Shown here piece after piece: positions 8,835-17,900 of a stretch of 42,265 nt of DNA. The first letter of the stretch is position 1; each line of letters starts with the position of its first letter. The notes beneath the pieces are model-generated. The model saw only the letters and a program-made list of their open reading frames with translations, was not told where the DNA came from and ran no database searches. The translations under genes and the position numbers were made by a program. Source of the stretch: Phenylobacterium sp. (lineage in GTDB: Bacteria; Pseudomonadota; Alphaproteobacteria; Caulobacterales; Caulobacteraceae); NCBI RefSeq assembly GCF_030651755.1, contig NZ_JAUSBZ010000067.1, positions 1 to 42,265 on the forward strand, written 5' to 3'.

Positions 8835-9509
8835 TCAGTTGGTCAGGGGCCGCAGGATGATCTCCACCCGACGGTTCTGGGCGCGGCCCTCAGGGGTCGC
8901 GTTGGTGGCGCGGGGCTCATTGATCCCACGGCCGGCCACATAGAGACGATCGGGCATCACGCGGCCGCGGCTGACCAGATAGTTGGCCACCGAGCCCGCA
9001 CGGCGCTCGGACAGGGCCTGATTGTAGGCCGCAGCGCCGGTGGAATCGGCGTGACCGATCACATCCACCAGGGTCTGGGGATAGGCGTTGATGGTGCGGG
9101 CGACGTCGTCCAGCACGGTGTAGAACCGCGGCTGAATGTCTGACTGATCGACGGCGAAGGTCACATCGCCGGGCATGTTGAGGATGATGTTGTCGCCCTG
9201 ACGGGTGACGTCCACGCCCGTGCCGGCCAGCTGCTGACGCAGTTCGGCCTGCTGGCGATCCATGTAGCTGCCAGCCGCCGCCCCGGCGAGGGCGCCGACG
9301 CCGGCGCCGATCAGGGCGTTCTTGCGGCCCTCAGAGCTCTTGTTGGTGTTGGTGAGATAGCCGAGCGCCGCGCCGCCCAGGGCGCCAGCCAGGGCGCCGG
9401 TGCCGGTGTTGTTTCGGACCTGCTGGCCCGTATAAGGGTCTGTGGTGGCGCAGGCGGTAAGGGCGAAGGCCCCGAGAAGCCCCACCGAGGCTGCGGTCAG
9501 GTGACGCAT
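8835..9509 (-). CDS. OmpA-family outer-membrane lipoprotein (YiaD-like)
   Basis: The 224-residue precursor has a lipobox LTAC with the lipidated Cys at residue 20. A glycine-zipper stretch follows (about 35-85, GALAGALGGAALG and a second similar block). A C-terminal OmpA/MotB peptidoglycan-binding domain (about 110-222) contains DVIGHADSTG and ends with NRRVEIIL. The protein therefore anchors the outer membrane to peptidoglycan. A perfect EcfG-type promoter lies 33 bases upstream, so it is probably induced by general stress although it sits 18 kb from the stress island. It is monocistronic, with its own terminator. Confidence 0.9.
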   Translation of the reverse strand: MRHLTAASVGLLGAFALTACATTDPYTGQQVRNNTGTGALAGALGGAALGYLTNTNKSSEGRKNALIGAGVGALAGAAAGSYMDRQQAELRQQLAGTGVDVTRQGDNIILNMPGDVTFAVDQSDIQPRFYTVLDDVARTINAYPQTLVDVIGHADSTGAAAYNQALSERRAGSVANYLVSRGRVMPDRLYVAGRGINEPRATNATPEGRAQNRRVEIILRPLTN

Positions 9510-9541
9510 CTGGTCTCTCCATAGGTTGATAGCGCTACAGC

Positions 9542-9567
9542 AACGCTAGGCCAGCTTAATAAGTTCC
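9542..9567 (-). promoter_or_regulatory. EcfG/SigT-type promoter for the OmpA lipoprotein
   Basis: On the minus strand GGAAC (9567-9563), 17 bases, then CGTT (9545-9542). Both elements match the general stress response consensus exactly, and the expected transcript start lies about 25 bases before the start codon. Confidence 0.82.
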
Positions 9568-9623
9568 GATATGGCGCTTTTAAGTCCGCCCCCGCCGGTC
9601 ACATCTCGCTCAAAGGCCCAATC

Positions 9624-10559
9624 TTGACAGCTGACTCCATCTCACCGGTCTCATTCAACGCCTTCGAGGCCGACTTTGAAGGCTTCGCCCAGGCCCTGGG
9701 GGACTCCTTCACCCGTTACGGGTTCGCGGTGATCAGCGACCACCCCCTGGCGCAGGGCCAGATTGACGGGACGCTGGAGGCCGCCAAGGCCTTCTTCGCC
9801 CTGCCCGAGACCGCCAAGCGGGCCTATGTGGTCGGCCAGGGCGGGCAGCGGGGCTACACCCCGTTCGGGGTGGAGACCGCGAAGGGGGAGGCGCACCACG
9901 ACCTCAAGGAGTTCTGGCACATGGGCCGCGACCTGCCTGCGGGTCACCCCTATGCCGGGTTCATGCCGCCCAATGTCTGGCCTGCGGAGGTTCCGGAGTT
10001 CCAGCCGCAGGTGAGCTGGCTCTACAACGCCCTGGACGCCATGGGCCTGAAGGTTCTGGAGGCCCTGGCGGTCTATCTGGGGCTGGATCGACAGTTCTTC
10101 GACCCCACGGTGAACGACGGCAATTCTGTGCTGCGCCTGCTGCACTACCCGCCCACCGCCGGCGACGGCCCGCACATTCGGGCCGCGGCCCATGAGGACA
10201 TCAATGTCATCACCCTGCTGCTCGGCGCCGAGGAGGCCGGGCTGGAGGTGCGACGCCGGGACGGCGGCTGGCTGGCCATCAACCCGCCCCCAGGCGCCCT
10301 GGTCTGCAATATCGGCGACATGCTGCAGAGATTGACCAATCACCGCCTGCCCTCGACCACCCACAGGGTGGTCAATCCGGCCCCTGAGCGACGCGGGGTC
10401 GCCCGCTATTCGACGCCCTTCTTCCTGCACTTCAATCCAGACTACGAGATTCGCACCCTGGCCGGCTGCGTGGATACGGACCATCCTGATCGCTACCCCG
10501 AACCGATCACCGCCGACGGCTACCTCCAGCAGCGCCTGCGGGAGATCAAGCTGCTTTAG
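9624..10559 (+). CDS. 2-oxoglutarate/Fe(II) oxygenase, isopenicillin-N-synthase-like
   Basis: The 311-residue protein belongs to the non-haem iron dioxygenases. The iron triad is visible as H190-x-D192 (AAHEDINVITLL) and H247 (STTHRVV), and the 2-oxoglutarate-binding RxS is R261-Y-S263. The N-terminal DIOX_N part (GFAVISDHPL) is complete. Such enzymes hydroxylate, desaturate or cyclise small molecules; the substrate here is unknown, and no biosynthetic cluster is next to it. The start is a TTG at 9624 with AAAGG 8 bases upstream; the first in-frame ATG is far inside the domain. The gene stands alone between two divergent or separate units. Confidence 0.88.
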   Translation: MTADSISPVSFNAFEADFEGFAQALGDSFTRYGFAVISDHPLAQGQIDGTLEAAKAFFALPETAKRAYVVGQGGQRGYTPFGVETAKGEAHHDLKEFWHMGRDLPAGHPYAGFMPPNVWPAEVPEFQPQVSWLYNALDAMGLKVLEALAVYLGLDRQFFDPTVNDGNSVLRLLHYPPTAGDGPHIRAAAHEDINVITLLLGAEEAGLEVRRRDGGWLAINPPPGALVCNIGDMLQRLTNHRLPSTTHRVVNPAPERRGVARYSTPFFLHFNPDYEIRTLAGCVDTDHPDRYPEPITADGYLQQRLREIKLL

Positions 10560-10646
10560 CGGCATCTGGATTTTTGGCGCCGCCACAGAAATTTAACCGG
10601 CTGTGCGCGACTCTGCCCGATCACCAGGAGGCAGACGCTCAGGTCC

Positions 10647-13118
10647 ATGGTCGATTTCCCAGCCGCCATTGAGGCTCGCGCCCGTAAGATCGCGGTGATG
10701 GACGCCCTTGACCTTGCGTCGCTGAAATCGCCTTTCGAGCGGATCGGCCGACTGGCCCGGGCCCTGATGGGAGGGGGGCTTGGGGATGTGATTCTCGTCG
10801 ACGGAGACCGGACCTGGCACGCCAGCGCCGGGGAGGGGTTCACCCAGCAGGTCCGCCAGGGTCAGTCCTTCGCCGCCTACGCCGCCCAGTCCGAGGACGT
10901 CCTGTGGGTCGCAGACACCCATGCAGATCCCAGATTCGCCGATCATCCCTATGTGACGGCGGAGCCCCATGTGCGGTTCTTTGCCGGCGCGCCCATCCTG
11001 CTGGCCGACGGCTCGACGCTGGGAGCCGTCGTCGTCGCCGGAACCGAGATTCGCCCCTTTGATTCCGCAGTGGCGGACTGCCTGAAAGACATGGCCGCCC
11101 TGGCGGCGGGCGAGTGCCGTCGCCATCAGGCGGTCACGGACCTGGCGCAGGCCCATCTGCAGACCCAGGCGGCCAGGACGCTGATGGCCGCCTTCGTCGA
11201 AACCGCGCCGGTGGCCCTGTGCCTGACCGACGCCGACATGCGGATCATCCAGGCCAGTCCCCGCTGGCGGGCCGAGCGTGGACTGACCGAACCCCTGGGG
11301 CATGTGCTCTACGACATTCATCCCCGCACAGCGCGCTGGCGGTCGGTCTATGAGAAGTGCCTGCAGGGCCAGCCGGCCCAGTATGACCGGGTGTCCGTGG
11401 AGACCGCCACGGGGGACCCACGCTGGTTGCGGGTCGAGATCTCCCCGTGGAGGGACGCCGCCGGTGCGGTCGGGGGTCTGCTGATCATGTCGGTGGACAT
11501 CACCGATTCCGTTGTCGCCCTGGAAGAGGCGCAGCGCTCGGAGGAGCGTCTGAAATTCGCCCTGGAGATCGGCGACCTGCAGATGTGGGAGATGGACTAC
11601 CGGCGCAGCATCCTCACCGCCGCCGGCGCCAAGTCGATGCATGGGGGGGCGACCTTCCGAGATGTCGACCGCGGAATATGGGACGCTGTCCACGCCGCAG
11701 ACCGTCCCAGACTGATGGCCGCGTGGGATCGGCATATTCGCCGCGACGAACCCTTCCGCGAGACCTACCGGCTCGTCCCGCCAGATGGCGGCCGCGCTCG
11801 CTGGGCGACCTCTGCGGCCCGGGCGTTCAAGGACGCCGAAGGGCGCATCGAGCGGGTGATCGGCGTCATTCGGGATATCGACCGGCAGAAGCAGGACGAA
11901 CTGGAACTGCTGCAGGCCAAGGAGGCGGCTGAGGCCGCCAATCAGGCCAAGAGTGAGTTCCTGGCCAATATGAGCCATGAAATCCGCACGCCCCTGAACG
12001 GCGTCATGGGGGTGGCCGGCGCCCTGGCCCGCACAGAGCTGGCGCCTCGCCAGGCCGAGATGGTCGGCCTGATCGAGACCTCGGCCCAGACTCTTGAGAC
12101 CCTGCTCTCGGACATTCTGGACCTCGCCCGGATCGAAGCTGGACGCCTGGAGCTGCGTCCCGAACCGTTTGATCTGGCCACATCCGTCGCCGCCTGCGCC
12201 GCCCTCTTCCAACCGAGCGCCGAGGCCAAGGGCCTTGAATTCCGCGTAACCATCCACCCTGGAGCCCAGGGCGCCTACGAGGGCGACGCCGCCCGGCTTC
12301 GCCAGATCCTGTCCAACCTGTTGGGCAATGCGGTCAAGTTCACCACCCAGGGCCAGGTGAGCCTTGAGGTGCTGGCCGAGCGGGGAGAGACCGGGTCGCG
12401 GCTGATCTTCCAGGTCGCCGATACCGGCATCGGTTTCGATGAAGCCACCCGCCAGCGCCTGTTCAGCCGCTTTGAGCAGGCCGACGGCTCCATCACCCGA
12501 CGCTTCGGCGGGACCGGTCTTGGCCTGGCCATTTCAAGGTCCCTGGCCGAGGCCATGGGGGGAAGCCTGACGGCGGAGTCAACGGGCGGCGAAGGTTCCG
12601 TCTTCGTCCTGAGCCTGGACCTGCCGCGTTGCGCCGGCGCCGTCGAGGTCTGGGAAGACCAGGCCGCCGAGGCCGCCGCCCGGGCGCCCCTGGACGGAAT
12701 GAGAGTGCTGCTGGCCGAGGACCACCCGACCAATCGCCGGGTGGTGGAATTGATCCTGGGGGCGGCGGGCGTCCAGCTGACCTGCGTCGAGGACGGCGCC
12801 CAGGCGGTGGAGGCCTGGGACTCCGGCGCCTATGATCTGGTGCTGATGGACATGCAGATGCCAGTGATGGACGGCCTGACCGCCATTGGCGAGATCCGTC
12901 GGCGGGAGCAGGCCAGCGGCCGCGCCCGGACCACCATCTATACGCTCACCGCCAACGCCATGCGTGAGCATGGCGCCGCCGCCGCCACAGCCGGAGCTGA
13001 CGGCCATGTGACCAAGCCGGTCACCGCCGAGCGCCTGTTGGCGACTGTTGATGAGGTCTGGGCCGCCCGACGCCCCGATGGGGCCGGCGAAGGCGCCCTG
13101 CAGGCCGCCGTCAGTTAA
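10647..13118 (+). CDS. Hybrid sensor histidine kinase with GAF, two PAS and a receiver domain
   Basis: The 823-residue cytoplasmic protein has, in order, GAF (about 20-155), PAS (about 178-290), a second PAS/PAC (about 297-412), a short coiled coil, HisKA with phospho-acceptor H444 ([12 protein letters not shown]), HATPase (about 540-660, N-box [23 protein letters not shown]) and REC (about 685-805) with D735 ([12 protein letters not shown]) and K790. No membrane segment is seen, so the signal is probably intracellular. All catalytic residues are present. Phosphate probably flows to H444, D735 and then an HPt protein; ChpT in this window is one candidate partner, purely by inference. The ATG at 10647 has only a weak AGG close by, and the better AGGAGG is 15 bases away. 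Confidence 0.93.
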   Translation: MVDFPAAIEARARKIAVMDALDLASLKSPFERIGRLARALMGGGLGDVILVDGDRTWHASAGEGFTQQVRQGQSFAAYAAQSEDVLWVADTHADPRFADHPYVTAEPHVRFFAGAPILLADGSTLGAVVVAGTEIRPFDSAVADCLKDMAALAAGECRRHQAVTDLAQAHLQTQAARTLMAAFVETAPVALCLTDADMRIIQASPRWRAERGLTEPLGHVLYDIHPRTARWRSVYEKCLQGQPAQYDRVSVETATGDPRWLRVEISPWRDAAGAVGGLLIMSVDITDSVVALEEAQRSEERLKFALEIGDLQMWEMDYRRSILTAAGAKSMHGGATFRDVDRGIWDAVHAADRPRLMAAWDRHIRRDEPFRETYRLVPPDGGRARWATSAARAFKDAEGRIERVIGVIRDIDRQKQDELELLQAKEAAEAANQAKSEFLANMSHEIRTPLNGVMGVAGALARTELAPRQAEMVGLIETSAQTLETLLSDILDLARIEAGRLELRPEPFDLATSVAACAALFQPSAEAKGLEFRVTIHPGAQGAYEGDAARLRQILSNLLGNAVKFTTQGQVSLEVLAERGETGSRLIFQVADTGIGFDEATRQRLFSRFEQADGSITRRFGGTGLGLAISRSLAEAMGGSLTAESTGGEGSVFVLSLDLPRCAGAVEVWEDQAAEAAARAPLDGMRVLLAEDHPTNRRVVELILGAAGVQLTCVEDGAQAVEAWDSGAYDLVLMDMQMPVMDGLTAIGEIRRREQASGRARTTIYTLTANAMREHGAAAATAGADGHVTKPVTAERLLATVDEVWAARRPDGAGEGALQAAVS

Positions 13119-13210
13119 AGACCTGATGGCATTGAGGGCGCGCCCGACATCGCGGCCCATCTACGCGCCTTTTGATCGAGGAAGGGGGGCGGTCCACGGG
13201 CCGCCCAGCC

Positions 13211-14767
13211 TCACTTGGTCAGGCGCAGGTTGTCGATGGAGCCGGCGATGGCGTCGAATGCGGCGCCCAACTGGGCCACGTTCTGGACGTCAAAGAACTT
13301 GTCGGGGTCGGTGGCGCAGTCGCGCAGCAGGGCGCTGGAGCCGGTCTTGACCTCCACCCGGACGGTATAGAGGACAATCTCCTTGTCCTTGATGTTCTTG
13401 CACAACAGAGCGAGGCGATCGTCCATCCTTTGGGCGCGCGCGCTGTTGGAGCCGCTGGTCATGCCAAGGAGGCCCTGCCACATATAGCCCAGACCATTGT
13501 AGCGCGATGCGTTGTGGTTGGAGACCGATCCATAGACATTGTCGCCGTCGGTCATCAGGATGATTATCTTACGGTGGTTCTTTGTGCCATAGGCGACGCC
13601 GTCCGCCAGGGGCGCATTGGGCGACAGGGTGTGCCAGCCCCAGACCAGTCCCATGGGGATGTTGGTCTCACCGACCGCGACCATCCCGTCGATGGCGGTC
13701 TTCAAGGCGTTCATATTGGTGGTCAGCGGCATGATCGGCTGCAGGTCGCAGCCCTGGTTGGGGCCGCCGCCGCTGGGGGTGGCGTTGTTGTATTTGGCGA
13801 CGTTTCCCTGGCGTTGCTGACTGGTGCCGGTGTTTCCGTCGCTCAGATAGTTGTTGTAATAGGGCGTCCACCAGGTCCCGTTGTCCGGCTCATCCGGAGC
13901 GAAGTAGGGCACGAAATAGCTGTTCACATTGCCCGAATAGGGCGCGGTGTCCTGGACATCGAAGGGCTGGCGTCGGCTCTCGACACATCCGCCCCAGACC
14001 TGACCGCCCTTCATGGATTTCAGGACGGCGAACCGGTCGGTGTTGATGGTGGTGAAGATGTCCACGCCGGCCGCGCCGTGGCCGCGGGCGCGGCTGTCCA
14101 CCCAATTGGGAATGCCGGGGCCGGTCCGGGTCGAGGTGTTATAGTTAGTCAGGCTTACGGCCGGGTACACCCGCACGGTGCTGGAAAAGGGCACCAGGGA
14201 AATCTGGATGGGGTCCTTGGCGGTGCTTCGCTGGCCGGCGGCATGCAGCTTGTCCACCAGATCCTTGGCCGCGCTCTTCAAGGTGGTCATCTTCGTCCCG
14301 GCCATGGAGCCGGTGGTGTCCAGGACAAGGGCGACCTCGAGCCGGTCCATGGCCCGCAGCACCTCGGCGCCGGCCTTGACGTTGCCGTGCTGGAAGAAGC
14401 CGGTCGCCACCGCCATGGGCGTCATCTCGGCCGAGGCCACCACCTTGGGACCATCCAGCACGAAGCTTGAGGTGATCAGGGCCGAGCCGGGGAAGGCGGT
14501 CAGATTGGCCTTCAGGGCCCGCTGACCGACCTCGTTGATCTCCTGCTGGGTCTGAGCCGAGGACCGGGCGGCGAACAGGGCCGCGGCGTCCAGGGCGTCC
14601 TGCAGCTTCTGCTTCTGATTGGCGCCGAGATAGAGATCGAACACGCCCAGGGTCAGCGGCGCCAACAGCACCAGGGCCACGGCGAAAATGATCGCCGCCG
14701 CCCCGCTCTCGTCGCGGGCGCCCGATTTCAGCCGGGCCGTCAGGCCCTTGAGGATAGAGGTTCGCAC
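13211..14767 (-). CDS. TadG-like pilus-associated protein with von Willebrand A domain
   Basis: The protein of about 518 residues begins with a Tad-type leader: a basic stretch, ESGAAAIIFAVALVLLAPLTLG as a membrane segment, then a hydrophobic helix QDALDAAALFAA typical of TadE/TadG pseudopilin-like proteins. A von Willebrand A domain follows (about 145-500) with the metal-ion site VALVLDTTGSMAGTKM and a long insert rich in Asn, Tyr and Gly. It is probably an envelope protein linked to tight-adherence pili or secretion, but no other tad/cpa gene is nearby. The start is a GTG at 14767, preceded by GAGCGGGG; the frame is open to 14878, but the added residues are unlike a leader. An imperfect hairpin at 13187-13206 lies after the stop. 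Confidence 0.82.
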   Translation of the reverse strand: MRTSILKGLTARLKSGARDESGAAAIIFAVALVLLAPLTLGVFDLYLGANQKQKLQDALDAAALFAARSSAQTQQEINEVGQRALKANLTAFPGSALITSSFVLDGPKVVASAEMTPMAVATGFFQHGNVKAGAEVLRAMDRLEVALVLDTTGSMAGTKMTTLKSAAKDLVDKLHAAGQRSTAKDPIQISLVPFSSTVRVYPAVSLTNYNTSTRTGPGIPNWVDSRARGHGAAGVDIFTTINTDRFAVLKSMKGGQVWGGCVESRRQPFDVQDTAPYSGNVNSYFVPYFAPDEPDNGTWWTPYYNNYLSDGNTGTSQQRQGNVAKYNNATPSGGGPNQGCDLQPIMPLTTNMNALKTAIDGMVAVGETNIPMGLVWGWHTLSPNAPLADGVAYGTKNHRKIIILMTDGDNVYGSVSNHNASRYNGLGYMWQGLLGMTSGSNSARAQRMDDRLALLCKNIKDKEIVLYTVRVEVKTGSSALLRDCATDPDKFFDVQNVAQLGAAFDAIAGSIDNLRLTK

Positions 14768-14930
14768 GTCTGCGCCCCGCTCATGCTTAGGTTTCAAGAC
14801 GGCATGATGGGCGCTCAGGGTAAACGAACCCTCCGCAGAACACGGTAAACAAGCCCTGCCCCCGATTGACGGGGACATGGGCCTGGGGCTCCACTAAACC
14901 GCTGCAAAAGGCGAGGGCGGGGGAAAGCTG

Positions 14931-17900
14931 ATGACGCCGAGCGACGAAACGCCCACGGAAACGGCCCATGAGCCGGTGGGTCCCGACAGCGCCCCCCCGG
15001 CCCCGAAGGCGCCCTGGTGGCGCACCTTTGGCCGCCGAATGACCCAGGGTCGCGGCCCCGTGGTTCTGGCCGGCGTGCTCATCATCGTCGCCTTTGGCAG
15101 CGGTTTCCTGACCGCCAAAGGCGTGGACATCCTGAGCATCCCCCGGGCGGCGGTGTCCGGCGGCGAGGTCCTGCCCGGCGGCTGGTCCCTGTTCGGCCGC
15201 CCCCGGGCGGCGGATGCGCCCCGGCGGGGAGAGCCCATGCCAGAGGGCTTCGCCGTTTGGCGCACCCGGGTCGACACCACCGGCGCCCAGCCCAGGGCCT
15301 GCGTGGAAATGAGCCGCCCCCTCGATCCCGAGGCCTCCTATGGCGACTTCGTCCTGGTCTCCCCGGACCTGGGTGAGACGCCGGCCATCGCCGTGCAGGG
15401 CTCCGAGCTCTGTCTGGCCGGCCTGGGCTTCAGCGAGCGGCGGGTCACCCTGCTCAAGGGGCTGCCGGCCCGGGGCGGTGAGACCCTGGCGGCGAACGCC
15501 GACATCGACTTCACCTTCGGAGAAAAGCCGCCCTTCGTCGGCTTCGCCGGCGACGGGGTCATCCTGCCCCGGGAGGATTCAGACGGGGTCGGCATTGAGA
15601 CGGTCAATGTCACCCGCCTGCAGGTCGAGGTCTGGCGCGTCGCCGACCGCAATCTCGTGCGCACATCGATCAGCGCCCCGGAGCCCACCGCGGAGGGAGA
15701 GTGGCCCTATGACTGGGGCTCAGACAGCCCCGACCAGGAGGGCCAGAAGGTCTGGACCGGTGAAATCGCCGTCGCCGGCGAGGCCGGGCGGCGGAGCACC
15801 ACGGTCTTCCCCCTGGGCGCCGTCCTGCGGGAAATGAAGCCCGGGGGCTATGTGATCCGGGCCCGCGACGCCTCGGGCGGGCGCAGCCTGACCGGTGGGG
15901 ACGACGGAAATCCGCCTGCCCAGGCGCGGCGATGGATCATGTTCACCGACCTGGCCCTGAGCGCCTATGCCGGCGCCGAGGCCACCGACGTGGTGGTCCG
16001 ATCCCTGAAATCCGCCCGACCTCAGTCCGGGCTGCGTGTCGCGCTTGTGGCGGCCAATGGCGAAGACCTGGCTGAGGCGCGCACTGACGGCCAGGGCCGG
16101 GCCCAGTTTCCCGCCGCCCTGAGCAAGGGGAGCGGCGCCCTGCGTCCCAAGATGATCATGGCCTATGGTCCCCAGGGCGACCTGGCGGTCCTGGACCTCG
16201 ACCGGCCCCCTGCGGACCTGTCGCGCCTCGGCGTGGGCGGCCGTATCGAGACCGCTGCGGTCAGCACCTCCGGCCGGGCCGCGGGCGCGGTGGTGGACGC
16301 CTATCTCTACGCCGATCGGGGGGTCTACCGCCCTGGCGAAACCGTCCATCTGAACGCCCTGCTGCGCGACCGTGAGGCCCGAGCCGTCAAGGATCGGAAG
16401 GGCGCCATCGTGGTCCGCCGGCCCTCGGGCGTGGAGTTCCGTCGCTACGCCTTCGACGGCGCGCCCCTGGGGTCGGCCGCCGCTGACATCGCCCTGCCCC
16501 GCAGCGCCCCCCGCGGCCGCTGGCGGGCGACCCTGGAGATCGAAGGGCTGGAGAGTCCGGCCGGGGAGGTCACCTTCTCCGTCGAGGACTTCGCCCCCCA
16601 GCGTCTGGCGGTCACCGCCACCGGACAGGAGGCCAGCCCCGTCGCCGTCGGACAGAGCCGCAATCTCGATATCAGCGCCCGCTTCCTCTATGGGGCGCCG
16701 GGTTCTGGCCTGCAGGCTGAGGGCGAAGCCAGGCTGCGGGTTGATCCCAATCCCTTCCCGGCCTTCGAGGCCTATCAGTGGGGCGACCAGCGCGAGCCCT
16801 TCCAGGAGCTGTTCGTCGACCTGGGCCGCACCGTCACGGACGGCGACGGCCGGGCGATCATCACCTTGCCGCCGCAGGCCCAGGACAGCGCCCAGCCCCT
16901 CGTGGCGGCGACCACGGTCAGCGTCTTTGAGCCCGGCGGACGCCCGGTCCGGGAGTCCCTGAACCTCAAGATCCGGCCTCGCTCGACCTATCTGGGGGTC
17001 AAGGTTGATCAGGCCGAGGCCGCCCGCGGCGGCGATCCTACGGTCAGCCTCGACCTGATCGCCGTCGATCCCACCGGCCGGCGCATCGCCGCCCCTGGGG
17101 TCACCTGGCGCCTGGTGTCGGAAAACTGGGACTATGACTGGTTCCAGCAAGACGGCCGCTGGCAGTGGCGACGGACCAGCCGTGACACCCTGGTCGATCA
17201 GGGCACGGTCAATCTCGCCGCCGGCGAGCCGGCCCGTCTGAGCCGTCGATTGGGCTGGGGGGACTACCGGATCGAACTCACCGGGCCGGACGGCGCAGCC
17301 AGCGTCATCCGCTTCACCTCCGGCTGGGGCGCGCCGGCAGAGGATGTCGAAGCCCCCGACATCGTCCGGGTCAGCGCCGGCGACCGGACCTACGCCCAGG
17401 GCGACACCGTCGAGATCACCCTGAAGCCGCCCTATGCCGGCGAGGTTCAGGTGGCCGTGGCCACCGACCGCGTGCTCGACTTTCGCACCCTGACCGTGGG
17501 CGCGAACGGCGCCACCGTGCGCTTCCAGACCAACGCCGCCTGGGGGGGCGGGGCCTATGTGATGGTCACGGTCGTCCAGCCCCGGGACCCTGTCCAGACG
17601 CCCAAGCCCCGACGGGCGCTGGGCCTGGTCTATGTCCCCCTCGACCCAAAGGGCCGCAAGCTGGAGGTCGATCTGGGCACGCCGGAGAAGGTTGGCGCCC
17701 GGGACGCCCTCTCGGTGCCCGTCACCATCCGCGGGGCCGGCCTGGGGCAGCGGGTGCGCGTCACCCTGGCGGCTGTCGATGAAGGCATACTGCGCCTGAC
17801 GAAGTTTGAGAGCCCCGACCCGGCCAAATGGTACTTCGGCAAACGGGCCCTGGGGGTCGACTATCGCGACGACTATGGCCGGCTGCTGGACCCCAATCTG

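Noticed and set aside
9624-9629. TTGACA as a -35 element
   Set aside because: These bases are the TTG start and second codon of the oxygenase gene; no -10 follows at the right distance before another start.
10593-12257. Minus-strand open frame of 554 codons opposite the hybrid kinase
   Set aside because: Antisense shadow of a well-supported kinase gene; composition and lack of motifs argue against coding.
14815-14855. Repeated GTTTACC elements between TadG-like gene and the macroglobulin gene as CtrA sites
   Set aside because: CtrA sites need TTAA-N7-TTAA; these have a different core and wider spacing.
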